A stretch of DNA of 64,000 nucleotides, taken from Arbacia lixula (Eukaryota > Echinodermata > Echinoidea > Arbacioida > Arbaciidae). The DNA is taken from assembly GCA_963669155.1 (NCBI GenBank), contig OZ022581.1, positions 11,812,997 through 11,876,996 of the forward strand, given 5' to 3'. Positions within the stretch are counted from its first letter, which is position 1, and every line of letters starts with the position of its first letter. The position numbers and the translations under genes are program-made. Below are positions 53,401 to 64,000 of this stretch, piece by piece. Below the pieces are notes generated by a model, which saw nothing but the letters and a program-made list of their open reading frames with translations, did no database searches and was not told the DNA's origin.

Positions 53401-54896
53401 ACCCCTCTCATTACCATAGATGCACGGAAACGCTTGATTAGTTAATGACATTTTCCTGGCTTACCATCTCATCATTATGGGTGCCTATGTGTATGTTGTG
53501 AAGTAAACCAATAGCTTTTGAACATAATGTTACTAATTAGAGATGATATCAAAACATATGCTCACTAATTATTCCCTGCATGTTTGTTCGCCACATTAAT
53601 GTATGTTAGAGATATGGAAATAGATGAAACTAAAAATCAATAAAGTGTGTAACGTAAAATGCGTGAAGACGTTCTGTGATGAGCATGGTTAAATTATCAT
53701 GGTTGATCTCGTTTGATCTTTTTAATAGTCTTATTTTTTTTTCTCACTAATTTTGTTGTCAAATAGGTTCTCCGCGTTTTAGATCTACAGACCATGCTGG
53801 AAACGAAGGTAAGAAATTGGGTATTTAAATAAAAATTATCGAAATCATCCGCAAAATATAGAGGCTAAGTTCCAAAAATGATACAAAATACACATATACT
53901 CCAAGCAGTGCTGAAATTTCCCGGAAGTTCCCAGGCTTGCCATGCTGACAGCAATCTACCAACACTTATTAAGAAGAGTCCTTGCTCTAATGACAACATG
54001 CGAGAATTATTGCTCCAAAGACGACCCCCACCACACATCTACACACCTAATCTTGGTCACAGATCTGATAATATTTACGTAAGGCTCCTGATTGTCATTT
54101 CCAAATTCTATTCATAGATTCCCACCATTCTTGCAGCACTCCAGTCGTTCGTGCAATTAGTGGTAAGTCTTTCATCTTGATAAAATAATTTCTTTGTATA
54201 TAGATACAGTACACTTGTGTCAAAAATGTGTATTGTACTCTGAGAGCGTGTTTGCCCTTAAATATTTTGCCGAAAAGAAGAAATGTTGATCAACCCCGAC
54301 CAGCCGACATCGTATTTTCTTACATTTTTTTTACTAATCACATTTGACGATGTGCTTCATTAGGTTTGTGATGTACCGTTTGATGTTGGGTAATTTCGCG
54401 TTTAATGGCATTTGTATCTGAAATAGGATGTACAAATTTATGGATGCAGATGTCATAAATGTTAACATTTAGTCTACTTACAGCGAACTCATCTTTGAGA
54501 TGTTTTGACCTTTCTTCGGCCTTCAAATAGCCTTTTTCCCCTCCTAAAAATGCATATGGTATCTTCTTCTCTCACAGGTCGCGAATAACTTGTGCTGGCT
54601 GATGTTTTTCTATTCGTTTTTTCATCTCGGACTGAACATCCTAGCCGAAGTGACCCAATTTGCAGATCGCGACTTCTACACCGATTGGTGGTGAGCGGAC
54701 AAACAGATTTTAAAACGTCGAATAGAAATAGGGAGAATGTATTCGCGCAATGCAATGATTTAAACACTAAGCTTTAGAATCATTTCTGCCATTACTGCTT
54801 TCATTACGGCCTCTGATAAAATACTAATACTACTACCACAACTACTAAAATGTTACTATTATTATTATTATTACTACTACTACTACTACTACTGCG

Positions 54897-54954
<58 letters not shown>

Positions 54955-54967
54955 GTACTACTACCGG

Positions 54968-55013
<46 letters not shown>

Positions 55014-55081
55014 GCGACTACTACTACTACTACTAGTACTTCTATTACTACCACCACCACCACTACTACTACTACTGCTAG

Positions 55082-55129
<48 letters not shown>

Positions 55130-55252
55130 TACTACTACTTCCACCACTCCTCCTCCTCCTCCTACTACTACTACTACTACTACTGCGACTACTACACTAA
55201 TACTTCTACTACTACTACTGCTACTACTACTGCGACTACTACGCTAATACTT

Positions 55253-55287
<35 letters not shown>

Positions 55288-58039
55288 TCTACTATCGCTA
55301 CTGCTACTACAACTACTACTACTACTACGACTGCTACCAATACTACTCCTACTACTACTACTCCTACTACTACTACTACTAATACTACTACTACTACTAC
55401 AAATACGACTCCTTATTCTATTATGACTTTCATAAGTTTTATTATACCAGTACTTATGTATTACTGTAAAAAGTAGAAATGAGAGGTGTTAATTTATAAT
55501 GAAAAAACATTCCTTTAGAATAATGACAATAATTATAATGTCAGCAATATGTATATTTTTGAATATTTCTCCTCATATTTAGGCATGCTGAAACTATCGT
55601 AGATTTCTGGAGGCGCTGGAATATGCCTGTGCACAAGTGGGCCGTTCGGTAAGATATGGGCTGCTAAGTGCAGTCTGACAATCAATCGTAAGGCCAAAGT
55701 ACTCAAGTTGTACAGACCTCCATTTTTTTTGAATATTATAAGGTCATGTTATGATCTATATAGCCCTCAATGGTTGGATTAAAAGACCCCCAAAACACAC
55801 AGATAAAACATTAAACTGATACTATTATCATGATTATTCTAATAACATAAGCCTTTCAGCAGTTGAAGTTCCAATCAAATTGTTGCAAGTATGACTTATT
55901 TCGCAGTTTAATGGTGAAAAAATGAAAATAATATGGACATTTTTTTTGTGGAGAACATGGGTTCTCGTGCATAATTATGTTTGAAATATGAAGTTCGATT
56001 ATCTCCCTCTTTAAAATTTGATGGGTACATTCATACAGTTTGTTTTTCTTATTTTGCAGGCATGTGTACGTTGACTTGAAAAATAAGAAGGAATTTGGAA
56101 ACATCATTGCAGGCCTGTCGGTTTTCTTTCTGTCTGCTATTTTTCATGAGGTAAGTGTCTATAGTATGTGAACTGAGAAAAGGGAATGAATGAGAGGAGA
56201 TGAGGGTGTGTAATTAATGAGCTGAGAGAATCGAAGAGAAGAGAGGGGTCATGGGGCGGAGAGATTACCGAAGGAGATGAAGACACCGAGGAGAATAGAC
56301 ATAATTATATCCGAGTAAGTTTCCGAAGATAATTACCAGAATAATGTGGCACAGAAGCAATTTGAATATGACACGGACATGCCGGACGAGTAAACAACAT
56401 ATGAAACATTCGATAAAATGAGGCCCATCTCCTTGATTTGCCTATCATTGTCATTTCACAAAAACGCAAATCAACGGAGTTCACTGGTTATGATAATCCT
56501 TTCAAACTTCATAACTTCAAGTATGTGGATTGGAAATACGGTTACAGTTCGATATTCCGAAAGTTCCGATATTCCGAAAGTCCCACTTATTTAAATCTGT
56601 ATAGGTCGAATTGATTTGCCTCTCGTAATTTAAATTTATTCGTGGTGCTGCTGTCCCAGCTTTCCATTTGGTATAAGGATAGAACTTCACTTAATGACTG
56701 CGGGGACAGCAGCAACACAGCGCCTAGAAACATAGTATAATAGGCGCGTTATAAATGTGCTCTATTATTATTATTATTATTATTATTCCGAAGGTTCGTG
56801 ATTCCGAAACACGTAAAATGCCTATACCTCGATGCTCGTTAGTCCGAAAATGAAAAAGGGTTCGTTAATCCGGAAATACACTTATTCACTATCACTTCAT
56901 GCAAAGAGGAACGTCACGAAGCAGGTATAACACTTCGGGAAAAAGATTACAAATGTTTATTATCCCTTATATGCGTTTAGAGTGATTATTTTCAATTAAA
57001 TTGATCAAATTTACTTGTTTAAGTTCAGAATACCCTGTGTTCTCCTCCAACAGTATCTCATCAGTATTCCCCTTCGTATCTTCAGCCTGCATGCATTCTA
57101 TGGCATGATGGCACAGGTAGGTTTGTGGCTGTAACATTTGACGTGTTACTTGATCATGATTGATATGAATAACAACATACGGGTCTCTATGGACATCGTT
57201 ATACCGTAACAATAATAACGTCAAATGCATTTTTATTTCCTACTAACCGTGACATCTAATTGCTGTATGTTTTACAATTGATTGATTCATTATAGCAGTA
57301 CATAAACATGTACTAAGGCATATTATTTAAAAAAAAAGTTACTCGCGTTATATCTTAATCACCTCAGGATCGAACGAACGATAAATATTTCTTTCTTCTT
57401 TTTCTGTCATGTCTGTAAAACTACTTTGTGTTTTTCACAGCTCTCACCACCCTCTCCTTCTACTTAAATTTAATTTCATTTTTTTTCTGTTTAACACTGA
57501 TAACTAAAGCTAAAGACAGTCTTGTGTAAGTGTTATACCAAACAAAAAAAATCTCTGCTCTTTTCACTTTTTCTTTTCCTTTCCTCACCCTATAAGTGGA
57601 TCAAACATCCTGAAATGATACAACCTGACCGTTTTACGTTTTTCTAAATAGTATTCATTAGTATTTCAAGAGTCATTATCATGTTGGTCAAATTACATGA
57701 TTTGGGGTTGAAATTTTATTCAATTGACCTCAAACGACCGCCTAGGAATAATATCAAACTAAAATGAGACCCTCCAAGTTTCTTTCATGTCTTATATTTT
57801 GACAAAATGCTAGAGGGAATGATTTCTCAAGACCTTTTTCTAATTAGCATTATCTGAAAGTTCTAATCGTTGCCATATTTTTTTGTTTTTCTCTTGTGTT
57901 TTGTTTGGTATAGTGTCCATTGGCTATTGCGACCTACTTCATCAGCGGGCGGATCGGTCACATTATCGTCTGGCTATCGATTATGATTGGGCAGCCAATG
58001 GGGATCATACTTTATGCGCTGGACGTCATTGATGCGTAA
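47655..58039 (+). CDS. DGAT1: DGAT1-like diacylglycerol O-acyltransferase (MBOAT family)
   Basis: Eighteen exons: 47655-47668, 48699-48768, 49397-49437, 49825-49895, 50425-50477, 51050-51155, 51523-51726, 52158-52184, 52510-52613, 53106-53144, 53343-53384, 53767-53808, 54118-54162, 54578-54690, 55583-55648, 56060-56150, 57054-57116 and 57914-58039. All phases fit: 1317 bases, 438 residues (human DGAT1 488). The family makes triacylglycerol from diacylglycerol and acyl-CoA in the ER membrane. Family landmarks: RESLLTRSG near the N-terminus, hydrophobic spans, LLKLTSYGDINNRLR, VYPNNVTIKDLCYF, TLCYDLNFPRS, FYTDWWH (319-325), NMPVHKW, and IFHEYLISIP with the catalytic histidine at 375. The last residue of the FYxDWWN motif is His, not Asn. 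The ATG has an in-frame TGA 18 bases upstream, so the long cytosolic N-terminus of vertebrate DGAT1 is absent. It could be a DGAT1 paralogue rather than the orthologue. Confidence 0.93.
48952..49080. repeat. CT-rich microsatellite (DGAT1-like intron 2)
   Basis: Interrupted (CT)n with TTTC and CCCC breaks. The matching tract in the duplicated copy (62876-63045) is longer and differently arranged. Confidence 0.95.
50331..50415. repeat. (CT)n microsatellite serving as a polypyrimidine tract
   Basis: About 85 bases of nearly pure CT end ten bases before the acceptor of exon 5 (CATACCAG|CCCTG at 50424/50425), so the repeat takes the place of the polypyrimidine tract. Confidence 0.9.
52640..52777. 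repeat. Dispersed hairpin repeat, second copy
   Basis: Related to 23798-23947: TGGTAACTACCATTGTAACA, CAGCCAATCAAATTCAAGGT and ATGCAATAAGG. Confidence 0.65.
52871..52992. repeat. GGTATTCCAGAA dispersed repeat, second copy
   Basis: AGGGTGGTATTCCAGAACGA and TTGGTATTCCAGAACGTCC flank CTTAAG-rich sequence. Related to 9922-10085. Confidence 0.6.
54856..55410. repeat. Large (TAC)n trinucleotide repeat
   Basis: About 550 bases of TAC/ACT repeats with occasional TGCGAC, CCACCACC and CTCCTCC interruptions, in intron 14 of the DGAT1-like gene. The long leucine or valine open frames it creates are not genes. Confidence 0.97.
56640..56790 (+). mobile_element. SINE/LINE-like 3' end with (ATT)n tail
   Basis: AGCGCCTAGAAAC followed by GGCGCGTTATAAATGTGCTC and an ATT tandem tail (56762-56786) is the usual 3' signature of short retroposons in marine invertebrates. 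The 5' border is unclear; an inverted GCTGCTGTCCC/GGGACAGCAGC pair lies at 56646/56703. Confidence 0.55.
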
Positions 58040-58162
58040 AGAATGCAACAATGAAAACTTAAACCCACACATATCTATTTATATGTTTTCTCATAAGAAT
58101 ATATTTATATCTATTTATGTTTCTGTTCACTTGTTTGTAAAATATTTTCTTGTGTGGGTTTA

Positions 58163-58168
58163 AATAAA
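58163..58168 (+). terminator. Poly(A) signal of the DGAT1-like gene
   Basis: AATAAA 124 bases after the stop codon, in TTTAAATAAAGAAAG. Confidence 0.65.
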
Positions 58169-58384
58169 GAAAGAAAAAATAAAACGATGTTTTGTACAGT
58201 CTTCTTTATGATATGTTTGTGCCATTCTTGATGTTGCCGCGGCCCCTTCGGCCCTCCCCTGGATCCGCTCCTGCGTCATTATACTCCTCAATATTCCGTC
58301 CCCGCCCTCTTCCCTTCCCCCTATTCCACCTTGCCCCATTCCTCTTCCCTTTCCCGTACACCTCATCCCCTCCCCTTCCTCGTT

Positions 58385-58565
58385 CCCCCTCCTCCTCCTC
58401 TTCCTCTTCCTCTTCTTCCCCCTCCTCCTCCTTCTCCTTCTCCTCCTCCTCCTCCTCCTCCTCCTCCTCCTCCTCCTCCTCCACCTCCTCCTCCTCCTCC
58501 TTTTCCTCTTCATTTCCCTCTCCCCTCCTCCTCCCCTCCTACATACCCTCTCCTCCTCCCCCTCC
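58385..58565. repeat. (TCC)n low-complexity tract
   Basis: Mostly CTC and TCC repeats with TTC interruptions. Proline-, serine- or arginine-rich open frames across it are artefacts. Confidence 0.95.
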
Positions 58566-59396
58566 TCCTTCCGTGCACCTTCCCTTCCCGTCGTCACTCC
58601 CTCCTTCTTTCTGACTAATGTTCTGATTCATGTTGCTGTGTGATTGCAATAAATCAAATGTTTGAGGAACGTGTAAAGTTGACAAAAATATTGCCAACAC
58701 ACAGTATGTTTGGAGGTAATTATACCAGGGATAGTGTTATAGAAGGATATGAATCAACTTGCTTTCCACGTCCACGCCGCTGAAAAGTCATGTGTTTAAC
58801 TTTGCAACAGGTGCTCTTCATAAAAATTGAAGACATTCAGGTATTTCAAACAATATCCTGTATTTCTAATTAGGCAGTGCCTTCCTCTGAATAACGAAAG
58901 AAAATCTGGTTTGAGAAATATGCCAACCGTTCAGCTTTCGCTGGGAGTTCATAGCTGATTTTTTTACACTCACTGTGAATAAGTTTTGGGGTGAGTGAAT
59001 GGAAATTTTGATAAAATTGTAGAAAGAATTTGGTTCGTAACTTTTTCGGACATCTCCGGACATGAAATTGAGGTTGTTTCCATGGAAGGTGAAACACTCA
59101 ATAAACGATTTACAACATATTTTTCAGGAAATATGATTGCCAATGTGCGATATGGAGGCATTTCTCTGACATGTTTTCTACAGTATTCTCCTTTATCACA
59201 AAAACGAAGCAACAATATAATCTGAAATTCACAGAATCGTATCATTATAATATGTACTACTACTGCACGTGCACTTCAGTTCATGAAGTGGTTCTTCTGC
59301 GCATACAAAATATATATTCCTCTAAATGCATCCACAATTCGTCTTGCATATTTGGCGGCGGTCGTCACTGGATCAAAGAACCAAAGCAGCCAAATG

Positions 59397-60342
59397 GCAG
59401 GCACCGGCAAATACGCTTATTTTATTTTCAGCGAGGTAGTCGTGACCTTCACTTGACCTCTCGAACCACGAAAAATGTCTCCTTTTCAAACTGCGATATC
59501 TTCATGAATATACCATATTTTCGTGCGCTTTCTTTTGTAACTGTATGTTGGAGGTCAACATTTACCAAGTGTGAAAAAACATTTCATTAAAGCAGGCAGA
59601 AAAATATTGCAAATTCGAGATAAATATGTGGTTCTAATAAAAATAAAAAAATAAAATCAACTCTATATTTCAATGTCAATCGCTATATTGTACTTTATGG
59701 AGATACCATTATTTTTCAACCTCCCCCCATAGAAGGGTCAGGATCCAGCAAAACATCAACCATGTTCAAATCCAAAATGAGCGAGATATGACGAGGTTGT
59801 GAACGATCCTAACCAGCCAATCATAGTCCACGATAAAAACGAAATTCCACCGGCGATCCAAGTGTCGCGGACTATGATTGGCTGGTTAGGATCGCTCACA
59901 ACCTCGTCATATTTCGCTCATTTTGGATTTGAACATGGTTAATGTTTTGCTGGATCCTGACCCTTTTATGGGGGGAGGTTGAAAAATAATGGTATCTCCA
60001 TAAAGTACAATAAATTCCGCTTCAGATGACGTCTAAATGTTAGGGGCTCAAAAGCCATTGACATTGAAATATAGAGTTGATTTTATTTTTTTAAATTTTT
60101 ATTAGAACCACATATTTATCTCGAATTTGCAATATTTTTCTGCCTGTTTTAATGAAATGTTTTTTCACCCTTGATAAATGTCGACCCCCAACATACACTT
60201 ATAAAAAAAGTGTACACAAATATGATATATTCATGGAGATATCGCAGTTTGAAAGGGAGACCTTTTTCGCGGTTCGAGAGGTAAAGTGAAGGTAACGACT
60301 ACCGAGCTGAAAATAAAATCGCGTGTTTTCTGCTGCCTGCGG
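59397..60342. repeat. Giant inverted repeat (about 945 bp hairpin)
   Basis: Two arms of roughly 430 bases face each other around a loop at about 59836-59868. Paired landmarks: TTATTTTATTTTCAGC with GCTGAAAATAAAATCGC; AAACTGCGATATC with GATATCGCAGTTT; AACATTTCATTAAA with TTTAATGAAATGT; GGTCAGGATCCAGCAAAAC with GTTTTGCTGGATCCTGACC; CTAACCAGCCAATCATAGTC with its complement. The right arm has a roughly 45-base insertion near 60015-60055. Confidence 0.88.
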
Positions 60343-60348
60343 ACGAAT

Positions 60349-60746
60349 ATCGGTTGCGAAGTCCGTATGATTTCGGAAAATTCGCGTCACTTTGAAGACG
60401 AATAGCACAAATGCTTTATATTTGAGCCCAAACAAAAGTGGTATCAAATTCTCCGCTGGAGTCTTGGGTTTCCAATGCTGTAACTGGTGTTGCCGTCCAA
60501 TGTGTAGAAGGGTCAGGATCCAGCAAAGTCTGAGAGCTTACATATATATCGGTTGCGAAGTCCGTACGATTTCTGAAATCTCGCGTCATTTTGAAGACGA
60601 ATATCACAAATGTTTTATTTTTGAGCCCAAACAATATTGGAATCAGAACCTCCGCTGAAGTATTGGCTTTTTAGAGCCGTAACTTTCGTTTCCGTACAAT
60701 GCATAGAAGGGTCAGGATCCAGCAAGGTCTGAGAGCTTACATATTT
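60349..60746. repeat. Two tandem 199-bp units
   Basis: ATCGGTTGCGAAGTCCGTA starts at 60349 and at 60548. Both units go on with TTTGAAGACGAATA, TTTGAGCCCAAACAA and end GGGTCAGGATCCAGCAA, CTGAGAGCTTACATA. The GGGTCAGGATCCAGCAA phrase also occurs in the adjacent inverted repeat. Confidence 0.85.
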
Positions 60747-61678
60747 AAAAAAAAAATTGAGGCCTGTTTTTGAAGGCAAATAACATAAAAACTCCTTCGC
60801 GGATTTCGAAAAGAATTGAAAATATTTATTAAGAAACATATAATCTCAATCCCTGTCTAAAAAAATCCTGATCAGTATGCTTACAGAAGACACCAGCAAA
60901 AGATCTCGCGAGCATGTCGAATTCCTTCATAATCTAGGCAAAAATCTGCGCGTGAGATTTCGCGAGACGAAAAATAAAACGCTCACGATTTCTATAGAAC
61001 GAGCGAGCGCTGCCGATTGACTGAAAGGCGTCAAATATTCTAAATTGTGTTATCAATGAACGCAACTGGTGTAGGAATAAATTACTCTTCGTGTCGACTC
61101 CAGTTCTAACACCTTCCTAGTTATCTAATAGGCCTACGCATATATCTTTCAAAATTTGCCGAAAGTGAAAATCTCATTAAATATTTACAGGGTTATTGCA
61201 AGAAAAGTAATCAATGAAATTTCACAAAACCTGCGTCTGAAATATTTGACATATTTAGTGTAAGTGCATTTATTTCTTCATCATTATATTTAACAACACA
61301 CAACGCGGACTATGCAGGATATTGTTGCCATCGTCAAGCGACTGACATCACTCCTAGAAACGCGTGATATTCAGGTCAAGTGCAAATTCTTACGCATGCG
61401 CACTCCATAATAAAACTCTGCCAAATAAGGGGAAGCGCGATATGTTACGCAGTTTGAATTATGATGTCAATGACTTTCTCACACTTGATTGGCCAAAATC
61501 AGTACGCATACGCGTTTTAGGGCAATTCCTAAGGTATGATATAGCTGAAAGTTTGTGTTAGTGTCAGTGATTAGCTTTTGCTTTTCTGAACCCGAGCTCT
61601 TCCTTGGCTTTTGCTTTGGCTTGCTCTTCTCTGCTCTTTTGCAGCTTTTGGTTTATCGTTTGATCGACCTCTCTCAGA

Positions 61679-62872
61679 ATGGATATCCGACCGTAAGTTA
61701 TGAATGGAATATAACTGATGACATGGGGTGTGAAATGAAAGAAATCGAGAGATAATGTGACAATGTTCGAAGACAAAATGTTTGGGTAGAAGTATGAAAA
61801 CAAATATGTACCGTACATGACAACGGAAAACAATTTTCATTTTTTTTTCATTGGAATTGACAATACTAGAATGCATATGATATGTATGTGGACCTACTAC
61901 TTGTAGAGCAGAATAATGCTTGATGTTGATTATGCAGTAAGAATGGAAATTGTGTGAAAGTTGTGTCTGTTTTGACCAGTGTCTCAGTGTTGTCCATGAT
62001 GTCAGCGCAAACTTGTTTCTGCGCATGAGCAGTTCGAGAGTACAAGTAGTCATGGGTATAATTCGCATCTTTATGACGCTCCACACGTCACTTTGAAAAA
62101 CAAAAACAAATGCGCAGCACGCTAGAATCTGTGCACAGGGATGCACAAAACATCTGTAGTTATAAGCAAGAAAGGGTAGAAGGGCATTGTGTATCATAAT
62201 AATGAAGGAGGCCCAAGTAACGTATTTATTGCTAATTTACCAATAATACATGAAGCGCAGCATCCGTCTTACTCACCTGTGCATTCATAGTTACAATACT
62301 AACACGATCAAAATACTTTAATAAACTTGATCCAACTCCTTCAGATCGTTTAATCTGATACGATTTCCACTCCTTCGTTATAAGCTAGTTTGCATGTAAG
62401 CTATACATGTTTGATCACGACAATAATGAATACTATTTCAGTTGGCATAAGGAATTGCAATGAGGGTGTTGATAAAGATTTTAAGTGATACATAACATAC
62501 ATTCGGACAGATTCATGTACATGCATTCATGTCAAGACTTCGCATCTTCACACTAAATAATCTGATAGTGGCGATGACCCTGACTAATAATTAATTTTTA
62601 ACTGTCTTGTTTTGGCAGAATTTTCTTTGCTCGTGAATCCCTTCTGACCCGATCCGGCGTGACCCTTGGACTCCCCCATCTTCTCCTGGTAAATACGATT
62701 AGTTATTTACTATCAGTAAATTTACTCTCTTTACTCTTCGCCCTTTCTGCCCTCTTGCTGCATCTTTTTTTTTTTCTTTCCATACCCTTTTCATGTGTAC
62801 ATTTCTTTTTGCCTTTCTCTATGTCGGTTCTCTCTACGGCCACCCCACTCTTCTCATTTACGCACATCTACC

Positions 62873-62920
<48 letters not shown>

Positions 62921-62970
62921 CTCTCTCTCTTTCTTTCTCTCCCTTTCTCTCTCTCTCTCTCTCTCTCCCT

Positions 62971-63011
<41 letters not shown>

Positions 63012-63843
63012 CTCTCTCTTCCCCTCTCTCTCTCTTCCTCTCCTTTACCTCCTCTTCGCTCTTGACAGGGTATTATTCAATAGTGATAACCATTACCCCT
63101 GCATTGATCATCATAACTAATCATAATCAATCATAGGGAAATGATAATTTGGATGGAACTTTCTTTGTCATTCCTTCTATACTTGGCAAGTTCATAATCC
63201 TTACAAACGAAACAGTACTATGTGGGACTTTCAGCAGATTAGTAAAATGTAACGAAATGAATTAAAACGTTTGCAGCTTGATGAAAACAAAGTAAAAATA
63301 ACACAATTTGTGCAAATCACATGACCTTAAAATAGCATATTTTACCTCCCATGTAGGCCCTGGTCACTATCATCATGACCGTGGCGAGTGTGATGAAGTA
63401 AGTTTATACCATTAATACACAATCTTCATTAAATAGTATCTGTCGTATCAATGTTCAATATGTCAAGAGTGTGGGTGAAATTGTTTAACTATTCGGGTCT
63501 GATTAAATATGAAACTTTTTTTCTTTCTTACTTTAACATTTTCATCTCGATGACTAACTTTAAGTTCCTTGATATTAAAACCTGTAGGAACAATGTTATT
63601 GCATTCAATTGAAAATGTTAATCACAATTATGGAATAATATAAAATATAAAGTTAATACTAACAGTTGAAGTTAATCACACATGAATTAATCACCCTCCA
63701 TTATATGGGTGGAAGAGCTATTCTTAAGGTTCGAACGAAATCTAGTTTCATCTTTTGGCTTCCTCTTTTCAGGAATGGAATCCTGATCAACCTCGGAATG
63801 GGTTTTAACCCTTTTACCTTCTCTCTCCTGTACCTCCATCTTG
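61679..63843 (+). CDS. DGAT1: DGAT1-like acyltransferase, second copy, 3' incomplete in window
   Basis: Exons 1-4 are present at 61679-61692, 62619-62688, 63357-63397 and 63773-63843 with the same borders and phases as the copy at 47655. They encode the first 65 residues, starting MDIRP. Over these 196 bases I see one difference: ATT to CTT in exon 2 (Ile to Leu in SGVTIG). Splice sites and the start codon are intact, so nothing here marks it as a pseudogene. Exon 5 onward, including the catalytic motifs, would lie beyond the right edge, so whether the gene is whole cannot be judged. The upstream NRF1-like and CCAAT motifs are also kept. Confidence 0.85.
62876..63045. repeat. CT-rich microsatellite (second copy, intron 2)
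   Basis: Counterpart of 48952-49080, expanded, and with extra CTATCTATC interruptions. Confidence 0.95.
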
Positions 63844-63929
63844 GTGAGTCTAATGACAACAAACATGTTGCTTTGATAATATACAAATGATGCACAGGTT
63901 TGAGTGGGTCAGTAGGAATTGTGTACACA

Positions 63930-64000
63930 AGGTAGCTCTGAATTGCCTGAACCCACGAGGCGAAGCCGAGTGGGTTTCGGGCAAAATTCAGAGCTACCGC
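63930..64000. mobile_element. Hairpin element cut by the right edge
   Basis: GGTAGCTCTGAATTGCC and GGGCAAAATTCAGAGCTACC are inverted copies around CCCACGAGGCGAAGCCGAGTGGG. It begins near where homology to the left DGAT1-like copy ends, so it is probably an insertion specific to the right copy. Confidence 0.7.

Larger units (their letters stand above)
58040..61257. other. Spacer between the two DGAT1-like copies
   Basis: Starts with the DGAT1-like 3' UTR (AATAAA at 58163-58168). It then holds a TCC tract, a giant inverted repeat, a 199-bp tandem repeat and AT-rich sequence. No gene is supported. Confidence 0.5.
61258..63881. repeat. Segmental duplication, right copy
   Basis: Near-identical to 47230-49933, with small insertions and deletions in the introns and in the CT microsatellite. 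Homology stops within intron 4 at 63881, where new repeat sequence begins. Confidence 0.95.

Noticed and set aside
54845..55200. Poly-valine and poly-leucine open frames on both strands
   Set aside because: These are translations of the TAC trinucleotide repeat in an intron.
58160..58618. Arginine-, glutamate-, serine- and proline-rich open frames
   Set aside because: These are translations of the TCC tract downstream of the DGAT1-like poly(A) signal.

Overview
The window is animal nuclear DNA: AT-rich, with spliced genes (GT-AG introns) and many palindromic short transposons and microsatellites. Gene content and repeat style suggest a marine invertebrate deuterostome, most likely an echinoderm. 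This is an inference from style, and the species cannot be fixed from the sequence.

Layout, left to right. (1) 876-7425, minus: 3'-incomplete gene for an unidentified helical-repeat (HEAT/ARM-like) protein, six exons visible, running off the left edge. A possible extra 5' exon lies at 9377-9521. A 69-bp minisatellite in its last visible intron repeats the exon 5 splice donor. (2) 12418-15429, plus: TMEM208, four exons. (3) 21553-30316, minus: CENPL, nine exons, with a nested transposon of about 1.8 kb in intron 6. (4) 32079-37515, plus: CTDP1 (FCP1, the RNA polymerase II CTD phosphatase), six exons, head to head with CENPL. Intron 4 holds decayed copies of exon 5. (5) 44040-45748, minus: MRPS17, two exons. 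(6) 47655-58039, plus: a complete DGAT1-like acyltransferase gene, 18 coding exons. (7) 61258 to the right edge: a tandem copy of the 5' part of that gene (exons 1-4 visible).

For the five complete genes, all exon phases join and the summed coding length is a multiple of three, giving 159 (TMEM208), 365 (CENPL), 804 (CTDP1), 142 (MRPS17) and 438 (DGAT1-like) residues. The genes serve unrelated jobs: ER targeting, kinetochore, transcription recycling, mitochondrial translation and triacylglycerol synthesis. They do not form a pathway.

Spaces between genes and large introns hold several repeat families: a TTAA-flanked palindrome of about 370 bp (four copies), a palindrome of about 205 bp (two copies), elements with homopolymeric G or C runs, a decayed LINE, a giant inverted repeat of about 945 bp, and CT, GA, TAC and TCC microsatellites. 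I saw no convincing tRNA, rRNA, CRISPR or prokaryotic feature. The items most worth a second look are the minisatellite of duplicated splice donors, the decayed CTDP1 exon copies, the tandem DGAT1-like duplication with an altered FYxDWWN motif, and a transposon carrying an array of DR1-type nuclear receptor motifs inside CENPL.
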